Shown piece after piece: positions 45,276 to 58,484 of a stretch of DNA of 64,000 bases. The DNA lies in the NCBI GenBank assembly GCA_024364735.1, contig JAGFNQ010005213.1, positions 40,152 through 104,151 on the forward strand, written 5' to 3'. This stretch comes from Boesenbergia rotunda (taxonomy: Eukaryota; Streptophyta; Magnoliopsida; Zingiberales; Zingiberaceae). The translations under genes and the position numbers were made by a program. A model generated the notes under the pieces. It was given only the letters and a program-made list of their open reading frames with translations. It was not told where the DNA came from and searched no databases. Positions within the stretch are counted from its first letter, which is position 1. Each line of letters starts with the position of its first letter.

Positions 45276-45713
45276 ACGATTTCTTATTTAATTCAATTCA
45301 TTTTAATCCAATCCTAATAGCTCAAAATCAAGTTTAATTTCCAACACTTTCTTTTAAACTTAATTTTGTAACTCCAAACAAACTTTGTATCTTAATAAAG
45401 TCATTAAATTTGAGCAACTTGTTAAAGATGTCAGCGTTGCAAATGTTGGGGATCGTACGGTTGACAAAATAGTAGACCGGACAACGGTTTGGAATCGCCG
45501 GTTCGACGGTTCGTGGGAGGTCAACCCTTAACTTTAACTGTAATATTTGGAAAACTTGGAGGGTTTAGTTGCTTAAACCACAAAAAATTAGGGGCTTAGT
45601 TTGGAATGACCAAAATAGAGGGGTTAAAATGCAATTTGTGCATCCAATTAAAAACCCTTTCCCTCTTCCCCGATTAGAGACTTTCCTCTCCTCTTTCTCG
45701 TTTCTTCTTCTTC

Positions 45714-45967
45714 GGGCTTTATGTTCGGAAGATATGTGGCACCCACGGGCTGGATCGGATGGTAAGGCGCCTGCTGCTTGAATCGGAGGTCTCAGGGTCG
45801 AGGGTCGCCAGTTGTGCACGGGGATAAAATCCTGGTCTGCTGGCATTAAATTCCATCGACCCCAGGCGCCTCACCACACCAGTGATAACCGTGATTTACC
45901 TCCTCCGTGTTGGTCCTGGGGCGAGCTGGCGGGGGCCCTGAGGGCGAGCGTTTCACCTTTTTGAATT
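45714..45967 (+). mobile_element. tRNA-derived SINE with 14 bp target duplication
   Basis: GTTTCTTCTTCTTC stands exactly on both sides (45700-45713 and 45968-45981). An A-box-like GGATGGTAAGGCG and a B-box-like AGGGTCGAGGG lie about 35 bp apart near 45760-45805. The right end is T-rich (CACCTTTTTG). The flank is pyrimidine-rich, so a chance match of the duplication is possible but unlikely at this length. Confidence 0.65.
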
Positions 45968-47752
45968 GTTTCTTCTTCTTCTCCTCCTCTACAAGCCACT
46001 CCTCCCTATCACGCGAGGGCTGAGGGTTTTTCTTCGCGATCGAGTAGGTGTTGAGGATCTCTCCTTCCTCGCTAGCTCTCTACGCACTCAACCACTCATC
46101 TCCAGCCGAGCCACGGCAATTTAGGGCACGCGCGAGGAAGGGGGGCGTAACTGGTCGATCGAAGAGTTGAGGAGGCTTCTAGCTTTGTCGGATTGCTGTG
46201 GTTGGTTGTTCTTCGCCAGCGATCAGGTAAGGGTTGAATCTGAGGTGTTGCGTGGGTTGTTTAGATGCATTGATTAATTCATGAGGGATGATTGGATTTT
46301 GATCGGAGTTGTTTATGTTCAAATGCTTTTGAATGTGAATTTGGTGTTGGGACCGGTTGCCTTTTCGTTCGAGGTTAGATTAAGTTCGGTGTTGGATTTT
46401 TAGCTTCGAACTCTTCTGATCAGATGGTCTCTTGCGATCTTGATTATTGGTTTCGAATCTGCTATGGTTTTAAAGCTTGATTGGTCTAGGGTTGTGATCA
46501 TATTAGATATGAAATTTGGCTATGTTGCCTTTGTTCTTGTTCAGATGATGCTATGATGATACTCATTGGATTTATGATGTGAGTTGATATGTTCTGTGTT
46601 GATTTTTGATCTGTCGTGAGATCTTGTTTCTTTTGGCATAAATCTTTGATTTCCCTTTTGTTTATCTGCCTTTGCTCGGTGGGTGATTGTTTGGGGTTTG
46701 ATCGTATGCTATTGTTGCTGTGTTGATCAGTACTTGAATTGGGTGTGTGTGAGTTGATCAGGGGTTTGGGTTGAGATACTATGTATTTGCTCTGTTCCAA
46801 TTTTCTTCCGTGAGTGCTCTGTGGTGGAGTTACTGATGTGGTTAATTAGAGTTGATTTTTGAGTTTGTTTTCTTTACTTTGATCACTGTCATGTTCTCCA
46901 CTTGATGTTCGATGTAAATTAGGTTTTGGATTTGGGTTGATGAGATATGACTGCTTGATCTGTTGGTTGTGGTGGTGGCCATGAGTTTGTTGATTGAATG
47001 TGATCTGATTGTTATGTATAGGTGGTGTTGTACGTGGGCAGGTGGTTGTGTTTTGATTTTTCTTGATCATGTGGGGTTTTGGGGTTGATTTAGTGTACTG
47101 CCGTGAGGTGGTGGAGTTGTTTTGGGTTGAATTGGTTGGTATTCTTTGGTTTAATTGGGATGATTGGGTTAGGTTTACGTTAGATCTAATTTGGACCCAA
47201 TCTTGGTTGGTTGGGTTAGGTCATTTAATAAAAGTATAAATAGCTAAGTGAAATGTTTTGATGCAGGGCATTGACATAGTTTGCGCGTTGCGGCTATTAT
47301 TTTTGACGAGGGGTTTTCGTCGTTCGGACTTCTATATCCGGGTATTTCGGACTTATCTATTTTAGATATTATCATAGATTTTATGCATAGTTAGTTATAG
47401 ATAGCATTAGAGTTTTAATTATTTTTCTGTTGCCATATATTTACTCTTGATATTAGCTGTTTGTTTAGATGATAGATTTATTTCTGTACTGCTTCGAGGT
47501 TGGACCTCTTTACCCTTTATTGTCGCACATGTTGTATATCGTGATTAGAGATAGGATACCTTATACCCAGCACTAGGGCTAGGATATGGTGCATACCGGT
47601 TATTGAAACCTCTTTATATCATGTTGATGATTAGTAGACTAGCTAGGTAGGTGTGGTGTGTGATATTGTCATGCATCGTTCTTGCATGCGCATGGGCTGG
47701 CAGTATTGAGCTCCCAGTCATGTGGTTGAGACACATCATCTGTCATGACGGT

Positions 47753-48180
47753 CATGATCTGCAAACATTGTCATACGCGAGTAGTACTATTAGAGGGTGT
47801 GCACAGTTGCCCTGTCGAGACTGCACGGTCACTCTTGAGCAGTGATTCCAGTGCATCGTAGCAGTCAAGGACCCCTCCGGGTGTGGGCAGTAGGTTGTTG
47901 TATCTCCACTCGATCACCCATAGGTAGTGTTGCTGGAGCATGGTAGCAGACACTAATGATACACGGTGATCATGATCTGTACACATTGTTACTAGCGAGT
48001 AGTGACTATTGGAGGGTGCGTATAGTTGCCTTGTTGAGACTCTGCACGGTCACTCCTGAGCAGTGATTCCGGTGCATTGTAGCAGTCAGGGACCCCTCCT
48101 GGTGTGTGCAGTTGTTCTGTCGTGTCTCCACTCGGTCACTCATGGGTAGTGATGTCGGAGCGTGGTAGCAGACAGAGGTG
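47753..48180. repeat. 218 bp tandem duplication inside LTR3
   Basis: Two copies begin CATGATCTGCAAACATTGTC (47753) and CATGATCTGTACACATTGTT (47971) and share the GCACGGTCACTC, GAGCAGTGATTCC and GGACCCCTCC blocks. The divergence is moderate. Confidence 0.8.
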
Positions 48181-49115
48181 GTATAAAGAGCAGTTGGCTC
48201 CCCCTTTCTGACTTTTAGTACATGTCATGATGGATTGTGTGACCCGCAAGCAGTTGGCTCCTCTCGTGCCTGGTTTTGGGGTTATGGTTGTTGGAGCAGT
48301 TGGCTCCCTGACATCCTGTCCACTCAGCCACCCGGTGTAGAGGTAGCTGGAGTGCGTACAGACATCATGTGCACATGAGGCATCATTGCATGATTGTTGT
48401 TGTTTGCATTATTGCATTTGCTCGTATGTGTTATATCTGGTTACAGTATATGTGGTTGATCTGCACCTTCAGGAGATATGTATACATAGGGTCTGGTGAC
48501 CTTATCTTACCCGTGTGATATTTGGACCTTTACAACTTCAGGTTTGTATGACTCTGATATGTATCCTTTATTCAGTATTTATAGATTCAGCATTTCCTAT
48601 TGTTATTACTATTACAATTGTCAGTTTGACTCTTACTGCTACTATTGCTTACTATGCATACCAAATATATGTATTCGCTGAGTTTTCAGACTCACACTGT
48701 CAGCCTATTTTTCATTTTAGGGTGATCGTCTGGAGTGCCCGACAGCCTGTCCCAGTTCTTCTATTTCGGAGCGACTCGTGTTTTGGTTTGAGTTGTATCT
48801 GTGGTCATACAGTATTTTTATTTGCTTTCGTTGTTTTAATTTCTGTTGTGTTGTTTAGTACGACGGTATAGTTGTACTTTTCTGTGCCATGGAGGCCTTT
48901 CTTTCATTTTGTTTTGTCATAAGTCGTATTGGTACACAATTTTTGTCGTCGTCTTCGTTTGCTTTTCATTCAGTGGCTTGTTCCAGCCTTATCGGCTTGG
49001 GTACAGGCTTACCGAGAGGGTCGCAATGCTAGGGTTTTGAATTGTCCGCCGGGACGAGGGTGCAGCAGTTCAGTCGATACTGGACGAGCGACTCCTGGGG
49101 ATGTGACAATTTATT

Positions 49116-49130
49116 TGGTATCAGAGTCAG
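49116..49130 (+). promoter_or_regulatory. Primer binding site after LTR3
   Basis: TGGTATCAGAGTCAG begins 7 bp after the LTR end; it is an initiator tRNA-Met-type PBS with one change from the usual form. It fixes the plus orientation of this element. Confidence 0.8.
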
Positions 49131-49297
49131 GTTCTTGAGATACCTTGTGGTCTTGTGGGTGTTTTCGGATTTTATGTCGGTGTCGCTTTCCTTCATGTGG
49201 ACGTGTTTGGGACATGGCGGCGACGGGACATCTCCAGACGACTAAAAGAATATGGTAAGTTTTGCTAGTAGTTCTAGGAATAAGGTTATTAATATTG

Positions 49298-51664
49298 TGT
49301 AGCGACCCGCCTTCTCTGCCTTAGACGGATCGTTACTTTATCTACTTCTTGACTCTAATGCACGACTAAGAATGCGGAAATTTTTTTTTTCTTCTCAATT
49401 TAAATCTATCTATGATATACTAACTCTAATAGTCATGCATGATACAATGGCATACTTCTTTACATCTATAGGACTTTTCTGCAATGGTACCAGTCGACTG
49501 CGATCTGACCAGTCGACTGGTATCGGCCTCAGAAAGTTTCTGGGCGCGGCACCAGTCGACTGGCCTCTTGGCAGTCGACTGGTGTATCGGACAGAAGCTA
49601 CTGTTCGATCGAAACTTAGTTTCCAAAAGCCCACTAAACATATAGTTTCAAGCCATAACAAGACACAACACCATTTCTATACTCTATACTAGTTTCCTAA
49701 ACATTTTAGCCAATCAAAACAACTTCATAAACTCGAAATTAGAACTTTTGTGGAAGTAAATAAGCTATTCAAGTTTATATGAACTTTAACCTTAGAGTTT
49801 GTACCAATCTTGACTCCTATGCATTCATAACACCAAATACATGTTCTATAACCTTGCTAAAGCATTATGAAATGTGAATGCAACTTTTCTAAACATATTT
49901 AAGCAATAAAACTTGATTCAAAGGGGAACTAGTACTATCTTGGCACATGCATCAATATCTCCAACAAAGTATCAATATTCCAAACTACTCACACTTCTAC
50001 TCATCCAATGCAATCATAAGGATATGTATGCTAAATGAAATGACATGGAATCTTTACTCTAAGAAATTGAGCATGTAAGACTATCCAAAGCTTAAATGTT
50101 CGCTAAACTCCATAAAGCAATAACTTGGAATTTGAATAAACTTAAACATTGTAATTCAAATAACTAAATTGTCTCGTCTCAAGGATCTCTCCAAAATCAG
50201 CCACCACACACACGTCGCTCAGCATCGCCTTGTCGCCTTCCTTCAGAATTGCTTGTCTTTACCTTTTCCTACAGTAAGAGGAAATGCATCTATAAGCATA
50301 AAGCTTAGTAAGTACTATCTAGCTCACAAAATCTCGAAATATGCAAACATGCTTCTTGAACAATATGAAATCACATGAGATACTTATATGCTTGAAAGAA
50401 ACACTAAGAACATGTATAACTCGAAAACATGCATACTCAAGCATTAATAAATCTTAACTCACTTTTCTTGACTTAACTTGAAACTTTAGCAATTCTTTAA
50501 CTTTAAATCTTCCTTTAACATTTAGAAAACTTTCTTAAACTTTAGAAAACTTTGCTAAAACATATACTTGAAAATAATAATCACATGGATCCACTGAAGA
50601 CGTAAGTACCATCTCATGCGCGTTCCCTAAAAGGTTGGGGTAGCGAGCCACCAATCCTAATAGAGCAGACCTTGGTCTACCAGGGCCAAGACCTTGGAAT
50701 TGGACACCTGGATTTCTTTAACGACGCCCTTGGACGCCGGGTACTGGCCTTAGAAAATAAAATAGCTTTTCTTTCTTTTCTTTCTTATCTGTAAATGCCT
50801 TGGCATTTTCTCGAGCACCTTGCGTGCTAAAATCCCTAAGTCTTGACTTTTGGGGATTTTTTAAGACCTTGGCCTTTCCTTTTTTTATCTTTATCTTCTC
50901 TTTTCTTTTCTCATAGCTTTTCTTGGACCCTAACCTCATATAGGGCACTCAATAAAATATATAAGCATATAATGAACTAAGATCACATGCAAAAATCTTA
51001 ACAAGAAGTAAATATCTCTTTTAAAAACTTTTAAGGGAAATTCTTGCGGAAAAACCGCCTATTACTGCAGGTGAGCAGTACTTACATTGATATCTTGGAC
51101 TTACAACCAAGATTTACGTCTAGGGCTCGGGAGAAGCTTAAAATCTCTACGAACCGTCCGCGCCTACGTGTTCTTCTCGTCGAGACGGACGAAACGCTCC
51201 GTCTCCTTGGTTCCCTCTTGGCCGGCGCCCCTTGGAAGAGAGGAGAGGAAGTCTTGGTGCTTGGTGTTGGCGTGCGCACAAGAGAGGGGAAGAAATTTCG
51301 TGCGTCGTGCGGCTAGGGTGAGGAAGAGAAACCCAAAATTCTAATTTCCTCTCTTTAATTATCTATTTATACTATCTTTATGAAAAGGATTGTAACTACT
51401 CTATAAATATATTTCTCTCCAACTTTTGTTGTGCTTGATACCCTAGCCTAGCCGGTCGCGCTCGCGCCTGGTCACCTGCTGGTCGCGGGTTCGAACCCCC
51501 TGTTGCCCTTAAACGTTTTTCCTTTTTAAAATATACTAAACGGACTCGGAAAATTCCATAAAAATATTCTAAAAATCCCTAAAAATATCTAGAATATTTC
51601 TAAACCATTTTTAAATAATTCTAAGGACTTTAAGAACTAAAAATGGGAATTTTGGGGCGTTACA
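49298..51664. mobile_element. Solo LTR1, copy C, with TSD TATTG
   Basis: The ends TGTAGCGACCC and GGGGCGTTACA are flanked by TATTG on both sides (49293-49297 and 51665-51669). It is more diverged from copies A and B than they are from each other, and carries two ACCAGTCGACTGG-type hairpin pairs (49487-49583) where A and B have one. Confidence 0.94.
51441..51510 (+). other. tRNA-like motif in LTR1 copy C
   Basis: TAGCCTAGCCGGTCGCG and GGGTTCGAACCCC are kept, while the stretch between them differs strongly from copies A and B. Confidence 0.6.
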
Positions 51665-52375
51665 TATTGGGTCATATCTATACAAGTATGCTTCATCAAA
51701 TCGAGCTGACCCCACCTCGTCGACGTGGTAGCCTGGGGCGACCACGTAGGACGACTCGAGTGTCCGAGAGAGCTTCGACCGTCGGGTTGGAGATACAGTC
51801 TCCAGTGAGACGACCTGGAGTAGAGGCACGCAGTTGGGGTCAGACTCCTCCGGAGATACTGGGTGGTTAAGGACCTCCGCTATCGAGGGTACCACCACCG
51901 TATCTGACGACACTTCCGGTAGTACCTCCGGTGGTATCTACTTTTGCACCCCCGGTGGTACCTATCGTAGCACCGCCATAGCCATCACCAGCAGTAGTCA
52001 CTACGGTACCCCCAACGGAGCAGACTACATCGCAGTCCATTACGTTGATACTTCAGACCCTTCAGCAGCTGCTACAGTCGATACGATCGGTTCTTCCATC
52101 TACGGAGCCGGTACCTTCCTCCACACCACCAACTCCTCAGACGGTTCAGCCAACACTCCCGGATGGACAACCAGCATGTTCGTCAGTACATCTTTGGTTG
52201 CATTCGTGAAGGGTCGATTCACCTTGTTCACGGGAGTACTGACCCGTGCATAGCTCGGTCCTGGCTTGAGACGTTGGAGGGCACCTTTCGGTACATGTCC
52301 TGCTCAGACTGGGAGAAGGCTCAGTTGGCAGCCTTCCACATGCGCGATCAGGCGTCGACTTGGTGGAGGGCCCAG

Positions 52376-53324
52376 CTGTTAGTAAGAGCCCTAGAGCCAA
52401 TTATGTGATGATTGGCTAGGGACATTTTGTATCATATTCTATCATTAATAAAGGCATATTTGGTTATTATACTTACTTTAATTCTGTGCCGAATAACTAA
52501 GTATAATAATGTCATTGTGTAGTAGGTTCTTATCTACATTATATCGATTGGTTGAATCGATAGTGAGATAATGTAGAGAATACTACACTAAATTATTCTT
52601 AGTCAAGCATTAATATTCAGGGACAATATTAATGCATGGAGACTAGCATGTAGGTCAACTGATGACTTGAGCTCACAAGTCATGGATATGTGATATCAAG
52701 TTAACACATGTGTATACATTAGAGAATGTGTACTGAATGACCCGCCATGAGAAAGTTTCATAGATTGACATATGAGTATCATAAACTTTCTCATATGACT
52801 ATTGGTATGAACAGTCCTTAGACCTGAAGTCACTACGGTTCCCTACATAAGGAGTTATATACTTTGGTATCGTCAAACGTCACCCGTAACAGGGTGGACT
52901 ATAAAGGCGATCACTGGATATGTAATGAATTATACGGAGGGATGTGAGTGATGTAGATGGGATCTATCCCTCCCATATGACGGGAGTGATATCTGTGGGC
53001 CCCTTGATCGAGTAGGACTACTGAAATGCATGGACATGCTCAAATGAGTCGATATAAGATATTGAGCTTATTTGTTTGAGTGAGTCTACTCGGGGATCAA
53101 GAAACACAAGATTGATTGAGGATGACACGGTCTATGCCTCATTGGTAAATCTAGATATCAAGGATAGAAGGACAAGCTCATACACTATCATAGTCACGGA
53201 GGTTTAGTCGGATCTCGACTTTTCTTGTTACTTGGTTGAGACAATTGCAATTTGGTCCTAAATGATCCAGATTTTTCATCACTTCTGAGAATTTAATAAA
53301 TTCGTTTCACCTGGACGGCCACTG
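52376..53324. mobile_element. LTR-like fragment of an unclassified (possibly copia) element
   Basis: It begins TGTTAGTAAGAGCCC exactly where gag homology ends and contains AT-rich sequence such as TCATTAATAAAGGC. The right end merges with LTR2 sequence near 53325. No coding sequence is present. The LTR start is suggested by the junction; the class is a guess. Confidence 0.45.
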
Positions 53325-53866
53325 ACCCCTTCTAAGCTCTCAGCACACTGAAATCATCTCTTCAGTTGAAACTTCAGGTCAGATGTCAGATACCGTTGAA
53401 ACCTGCAAACGTGTATCAAACAAAATAACACCAGAAAAAGTCACCCTTGACCCTTCTTCTTACTCCTTCATTTGAATATCGAAGCTCTGTGTCGTCTGCA
53501 CACTTACATATTCATTAGCGAAGCAAATAAGAAACAAATCAAAAATCAGAACAGCGCTGACAATAATTTGAATTAAAGTTCAGAGATGTTGATCGGTCAC
53601 CTTGACCGATCAGACACCCTCCTGACCAATCAGACTCTATCCTGATTGATCCAGTGATGTTCTGATCGGTCTCACCGACCGATCGAGACCAGGGGATCGG
53701 TCACCAGACCGATCACTAAACTCGTTGGAACTTTAGGACTACTCACCTGATCGGTCAAGGTGACCGATCAGGCAGGTGCTGGACCGATCAGGATCCATCG
53801 TGATCGGTCCAGGCCAGTTCTAATCGGTCTCACTGACCAATCACCAATAATTCTGTGACCACACAG

Positions 53867-56657
53867 TGTCACGCCCCGAGGAGCCACTCGTCCGATACTG
53901 ACCGGGCAGCTACTCCCTCGTCCCGGCGGACAATCCAAAAACCTAATCACCACGACTACCTCAGCCTGCTTGTACCGCAGCCTATAGGGCTGGAACAAGC
54001 GTCTGTATAAAGCAGAAACGAAAACGACGACAAAACTGCGTACCGGTACGACTTACGATAAAACCAAAACGGAATCGAGGCCTCCATGGCACACAAAAGT
54101 ACAACTATACTACCACAAAATGGACGACACAACAGAGCACAACATATGACAGCGGAAGTGAAAAGGAACAAAAACGAATAAAAGAAAAGGGTACCAACAT
54201 GTACCACAACAGAAACACCGAACACCCGCGGAAATCGTCTCGGAGACACGTGAACTGGGACAGGCTGTCGGGCAATCTAGACGATCATCCTGAAAGATAA
54301 AAACAGGGCTAACGAGGTGAGTTCTAAGAACTCAGCGAATACAATCTAATATGCATAGGAAGAAATACTAGCAGTAAGTCACCGTCTATCTATCTATCAC
54401 AATACTGAAGATAACTGCAGTAAAAAGAAATGCAGAACTGAACCATAAGCAGTAAACGAACTACATACCTACCTGCGTCGATCCAAACCCGGTAGTATGC
54501 ATGACAACCAAGTGCAACAATCAAGTGCAACAATCACAATCATATGCATCAATGCACAGTATGCTCATGATGCAGCATGGGTCACCCCTGATGCCTCGGT
54601 CAATAATGTACACGCGGGACCATATGGGTAGGGCTCTGACCTGGTCTTCCCTGTACGAACAGACGGTCAATGATGCACACGCGGGACCGAATGGGTAGGG
54701 TCGGAGACCATGAACGTACCCCGCCATCGGGTGGAGTAACGTCCTAAACACCCCTCACTATCATCGGATAGGTAGGGGACCTGCTGCAGCGCCGGGTACC
54801 GCCAACGGGGCTGCACGACAGGTCATGTGGCAGGTCTGACGGGCCATCTCAACCACTAGGGGAGTCAAAGGTCGCCTACATATGCCCCTACATGAGTAGC
54901 AAGTACGACGACCCATCTCAACCTCCAGGGAGTCAAAGGTCGTCCCCTATGCTACGTGCAACAATGATGCATGTCACTATCCCATGTATCATCCGCTATC
55001 TATCCCTGCTGTCAACTACATGATATGCAGTAGTCCAGATAACCGGTATGCACCAATACCTAAATCCTAGCGTAAGGTATAAGGTATGATGTCCGCAGAT
55101 CCAATAAACACAGTAGCATGGAACAGTAAACAGTAATCTCTCAGCAGATAGCAAGTTCCGAAATATAGTACAGGAATAAAACTAACAGGTATCCCTACTA
55201 CTATCATATCTAACTATGCATAGTAAAGGTACCCGCCTCGATATAAGGAAGTCTAAGCGACGAGAACCCCTCGTCCAAAATAATATCTGCGACGCGTGAT
55301 CTACATCAATGCCCTGTATAAAACAAACATTACTTAGCTAATTATACGATTTATAAATTAGCTAAGTTACACACCAAACATAATTGAAATCAATGACGAA
55401 TCCAAGTTAGCCCTAACCTAATCTTAATCCCAAGTGATCACCTTGATCAAACCTAATCTATTATCCCCAAAAACTCCACAATCCACTATATACTAATGAC
55501 CTCTCCTCCTATTGAAAATCCATAGCCGTGCACCTAAAAGAAACACCAAAATTCTCAATCCGAGATCACTACCTTGTGCCAAAATCACAGCGAAGGCACT
55601 CCTACCTCAATCATCACATGAGATCAATCCAAACTAAAATTCCCAAGCAAACTCTGATCAAGATCGAGACAACACACAAACCCAACCTAGTTCCAGCTTT
55701 ATCAGCTGATTAGAACAACCACTACACAGATCACCGCGAACCAAACAATCACACGACAGAGCCATGAACAATGATTAATCGGAATAACCAATAACAAAAA
55801 CAACCACAACACAGCTCACGGCACAGAAGATCCAAGCCAATTCCTAAACACAAATCCAAACCAAACACACACAGCCTAAAGAATAGGGCATCTCCATTAA
55901 AATGGCAAGGTAATCCCATCACTATAATTCCTCCTCAAGAATCCAACAAGGTAGAGACAGAATTCAAATCGATCAAGAACAACACCTAAGAAACTTACGA
56001 CAGAAACAAGATCGTAACAGAGAAATGGAAAATCCACAATCGTACTTCACTGATCCGAACCCTAAATGAAGAACTTGATCCACATAGAGCACTAAAAGGA
56101 AACCCACAGCAAGAACAATGCAAGATCAGTGATCGGAAATTCCAAATCCTAACTCAAAGCTAAATGAACACGCATTCGAAATCATCCCAACACCACACCA
56201 TACCAAAACCTTACCTGAGGCACGCCTTGACTCTGTGACCACGAGATCCAATCCCCCCCAGCCCCCTTGTACTCCCCTGCTCAGATCGCCAAGAAGAAGA
56301 AATCGTCGTGCCCTAGATCGGCGGTGGGGGCTGGAGCGCGCAGTGTCGTAGGAAAAGAGGCAGACGCGCACCGCTGCCTTGAGTCGGCTTGGCTGGAGCA
56401 GGAAGATCCCAACGCCGGCGAGATCAGAGACGGAGGAGGCACTCCGGAATCGCGATCGCGCATAGGGACTACGACGACGAGGAAGAGATAAGAGAGGGAT
56501 CGGGTTTTCGATCGGCTTCGGTGACAACGAAGGGGAAAAAACAATTAATATACTAATGGTCATTTTGCACTTAACCCCTCCACTTTCGAAATTCTCACAG
56601 ACACCCTTAAGTTCGAAAATTTGCATTTTAAACCCTTGAATTTCCCAGATTCTCACA
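53867..56657 (-). mobile_element. Solo LTR3, TSD CACAG, inside LTR2 copy C
   Basis: The plus-strand ends are TGTCACGCCCCGAGGAG and GATTCTCACA, flanked by CACAG (53862-53866 and 56658-56662). It shares the GGTACCCGCCTCGATATA landmark and overall order with the copy at 37516. ORFs near 56126-56656 show no known domain. Confidence 0.93.
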
Positions 56658-56929
56658 CACAGAATGTTTCCTGATCAGTCACCAGACCGTTCAAACAACC
56701 TTCTGCTTCCTCAAAAGCTTTCTGGATCGGTCAACAGACCGATCAGACATTCTGGATCGGTCTTGTGACCGATCTATTATCGAGAGCGTTTGTGTCAACT
56801 CCCTGATCGGATCTCAGACCGATCCAGTCAACTTTGCTCTGATCAATTGATTAATTCATGGCCAATTCTGATCATGACTAACTCAAGTTAGACCCTGAGT
56901 CCAGAGAACAGGCTCCCTTGCCCTCTCTG

Positions 56930-57290
56930 ACTCAGTCTGGTTCGGAGAACAAACTACCGAGCCATCTCTGACTTATCTCGGTCCCGAGAACGAGCTACCG
57001 AGCCCTCTCTGACCAAAGTTCGGAGAACGAGCTACCGAGCCCTCTCTAACCAGAGTCCGGAGAACGAGCTACCGAGCCCTCTCCGACTTATCCCGGTCCA
57101 GAGAACGAGCTACCGAGCCCTCTCTGACTCATCCCGGTCCAGAGAACAAGCTACCAAGCCCTCTCTGACCAGAGTCCGGAGAACGAGCTACCGAGCCCTC
57201 TCTGACCAGAGTCCGGAGAACGAGCTACCGAGCCCTCTCTGACTCATCTCGGTCCAGAGAACGAGTTACGAGCCCTCTCTGACCAGTACA
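56930..57290. repeat. ~40 bp minisatellite in LTR2 copy C
   Basis: About eight units contain GAGAACGAGCTACCGAGCCC and TCTCTGACCAGAGTCCG or TCTCTGACTCATCCCGGTCC. It occupies the same position in LTR2 as the ACCTAGT array of copy A and the CACCTAGCTTCACTC array of copy B. Confidence 0.85.
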
Positions 57291-57387
57291 CTTAATCCAA
57301 ACTTAACTATCTGATCTCAATTCTCACTCAATCGAACTTAAATCAGTGTCAACATCAAAACAACAATCAGGTCAGACTGCATCAACA

Positions 57388-58452
57388 AACATCATTCCTT
57401 TAACTTTTTATATCTTTATTTTTTTATATAAGAGTAATGATGAAGAACGCGAATGAAAAGGACGATAAAAGGAAACGTCGTGACTCCGATATGTAAATTT
57501 CGAACTCAACGCTTCGCTCTGCCATATTTTGCTTCACTCATGTTCTTCCTTCCTTTCTTTCCTCTTCAAACATCCAGCTCTAAAACGAAGCCTAGTTCAC
57601 TTAAAATTCTCAATTCGCTTCCTCGCATCGAGCCGATGAAGAGTGTTAGGACTGGTAGGCGAGATAGAAGAGGGGTGATTAGCTTCGATTTTTGTCGATG
57701 GATATTTGTCGTAGCAGAAACTGGAACAATGCAGACACCTTGGGATTTTACTGGTATCCACCTCCTTGATATGTCAAATTCAAGGATCCGCTCTTCCTCA
57801 CACTCTCATACACTATAAAAGATATCCTTCGTGAGGTGAAGGATCCACTTACAAACTTACAAAAGGATACAACAAGAATACAAATAAAATACAAATGAAA
57901 TTATACAAAATTTACAACAAATGAGCTCTTCTTTGTTCTTCTTGATTGCTTCTAGTTTATAATCGTCTCTTGATTCTAGAAAATGTAACGACATTTTGCT
58001 CCAAGAACTCAATTGAAATGGCTTTCTTGATACTTCCTTTCCCCTCCAAACATCCAGCCCTAAAACGAAGCCTAGTTCCCTAAAAATTCTCCTTTCCCAT
58101 CCTCCCAGCGAGTCAACGAAGAGAAGAGAATCATCAAATACAAATTGCTCAGCGAATGAACTCATCGTGCAAAGCGATTGCACGACCCGTCTTCCTTGCT
58201 ACTCCGAATCCTCGCATCTACATTCCTTCAGCCGCAACCCGACATCTCCATTCCTTTTTTATCTTTTATGTTCATAACGTCTTCATTTGTCGCCATATCT
58301 TCATTCCTTTTGTACTCATAATATATATAAAAGAGTTAATTAGCATGCGAAACGTATGGAGAATGACACGTCGCATATTGATTTCTTTTTTAGGTTTTAT
58401 GTCCATATTATCTTCGTTTGCAGCCTCATCTTCATTCCTTTTATTAACCTAA

Positions 58453-58483
<31 letters not shown>
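57388..58483. other. Non-coding stretch with two diverged internal duplications
   Basis: An approximately 85 bp segment with AAAACGAAGCCTAGTTC is present at 57560-57655 and 58040-58135. A second segment with ATCTTCATTCCTTTT is at 58250-58310 and 58385-58450. No gene is recognised. The stretch ends in GT and TA microsatellites (58452-58483). Confidence 0.6.

Positions 58484-58484
<1 letters not shown>

Larger units (their letters stand above)
45539..49108 (+). mobile_element. 5' LTR of a Ty3/gypsy element, family LTR3
   Basis: It starts at TGTAATATTTGG and ends at GGGGATGTGACA, followed by a PBS. It is longer than the two complete solo copies (about 2.75-2.8 kb) because it contains a SINE (45714-45967) and a 218 bp tandem duplication (from 47753). 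The stretch 46240-47260 is GT-rich and gives only repeat-like ORFs. The start is inferred from similarity to the solo LTRs and is less certain than the end. Confidence 0.75.
49200..52375 (+). pseudogene. Ty3/gypsy gag (LTR3 element), interrupted and truncated
   Basis: The leader and gag start (near 49200-49297) are separated from the rest by a solo LTR1. Gag resumes at 51665, with an Arg-rich segment (PPRRRGSLGRPRRTTR) and a Pro/Val/Thr-rich segment in broken frames. It then has the gag domain core DPCIARSWLETLEGTF and HMRDQASTWWRAQ at about 52230-52375. In-frame stops are near 51868 and 51978, and a frameshift is near 52180. The gene ends abruptly at an LTR-like sequence at 52376; protease and pol are missing. 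Confidence 0.75.
53325..57387 (-). mobile_element. LTR2-family LTR, copy C, interrupted by a solo LTR3
   Basis: The left part, 53325-53866, matches 21450-21900 of copy B (primary landmarks CCACTGACC and GCGAAGCAAAT, then GATCGGTC hairpins). After the inserted LTR3 it resumes at 56663 with more hairpins and ends GACTGCATCAACA at 57387. The LTR2 start TGTTGGATCTGG seen at 20924 is absent, so the left side is truncated. Confidence 0.82.

Noticed and set aside
51834..52253. Ser/Thr/Gly-rich ORF of 139 codons
   Set aside because: It is a shadow frame of the Pro/Val-rich part of a broken gypsy gag; the gag core shows the true frame.
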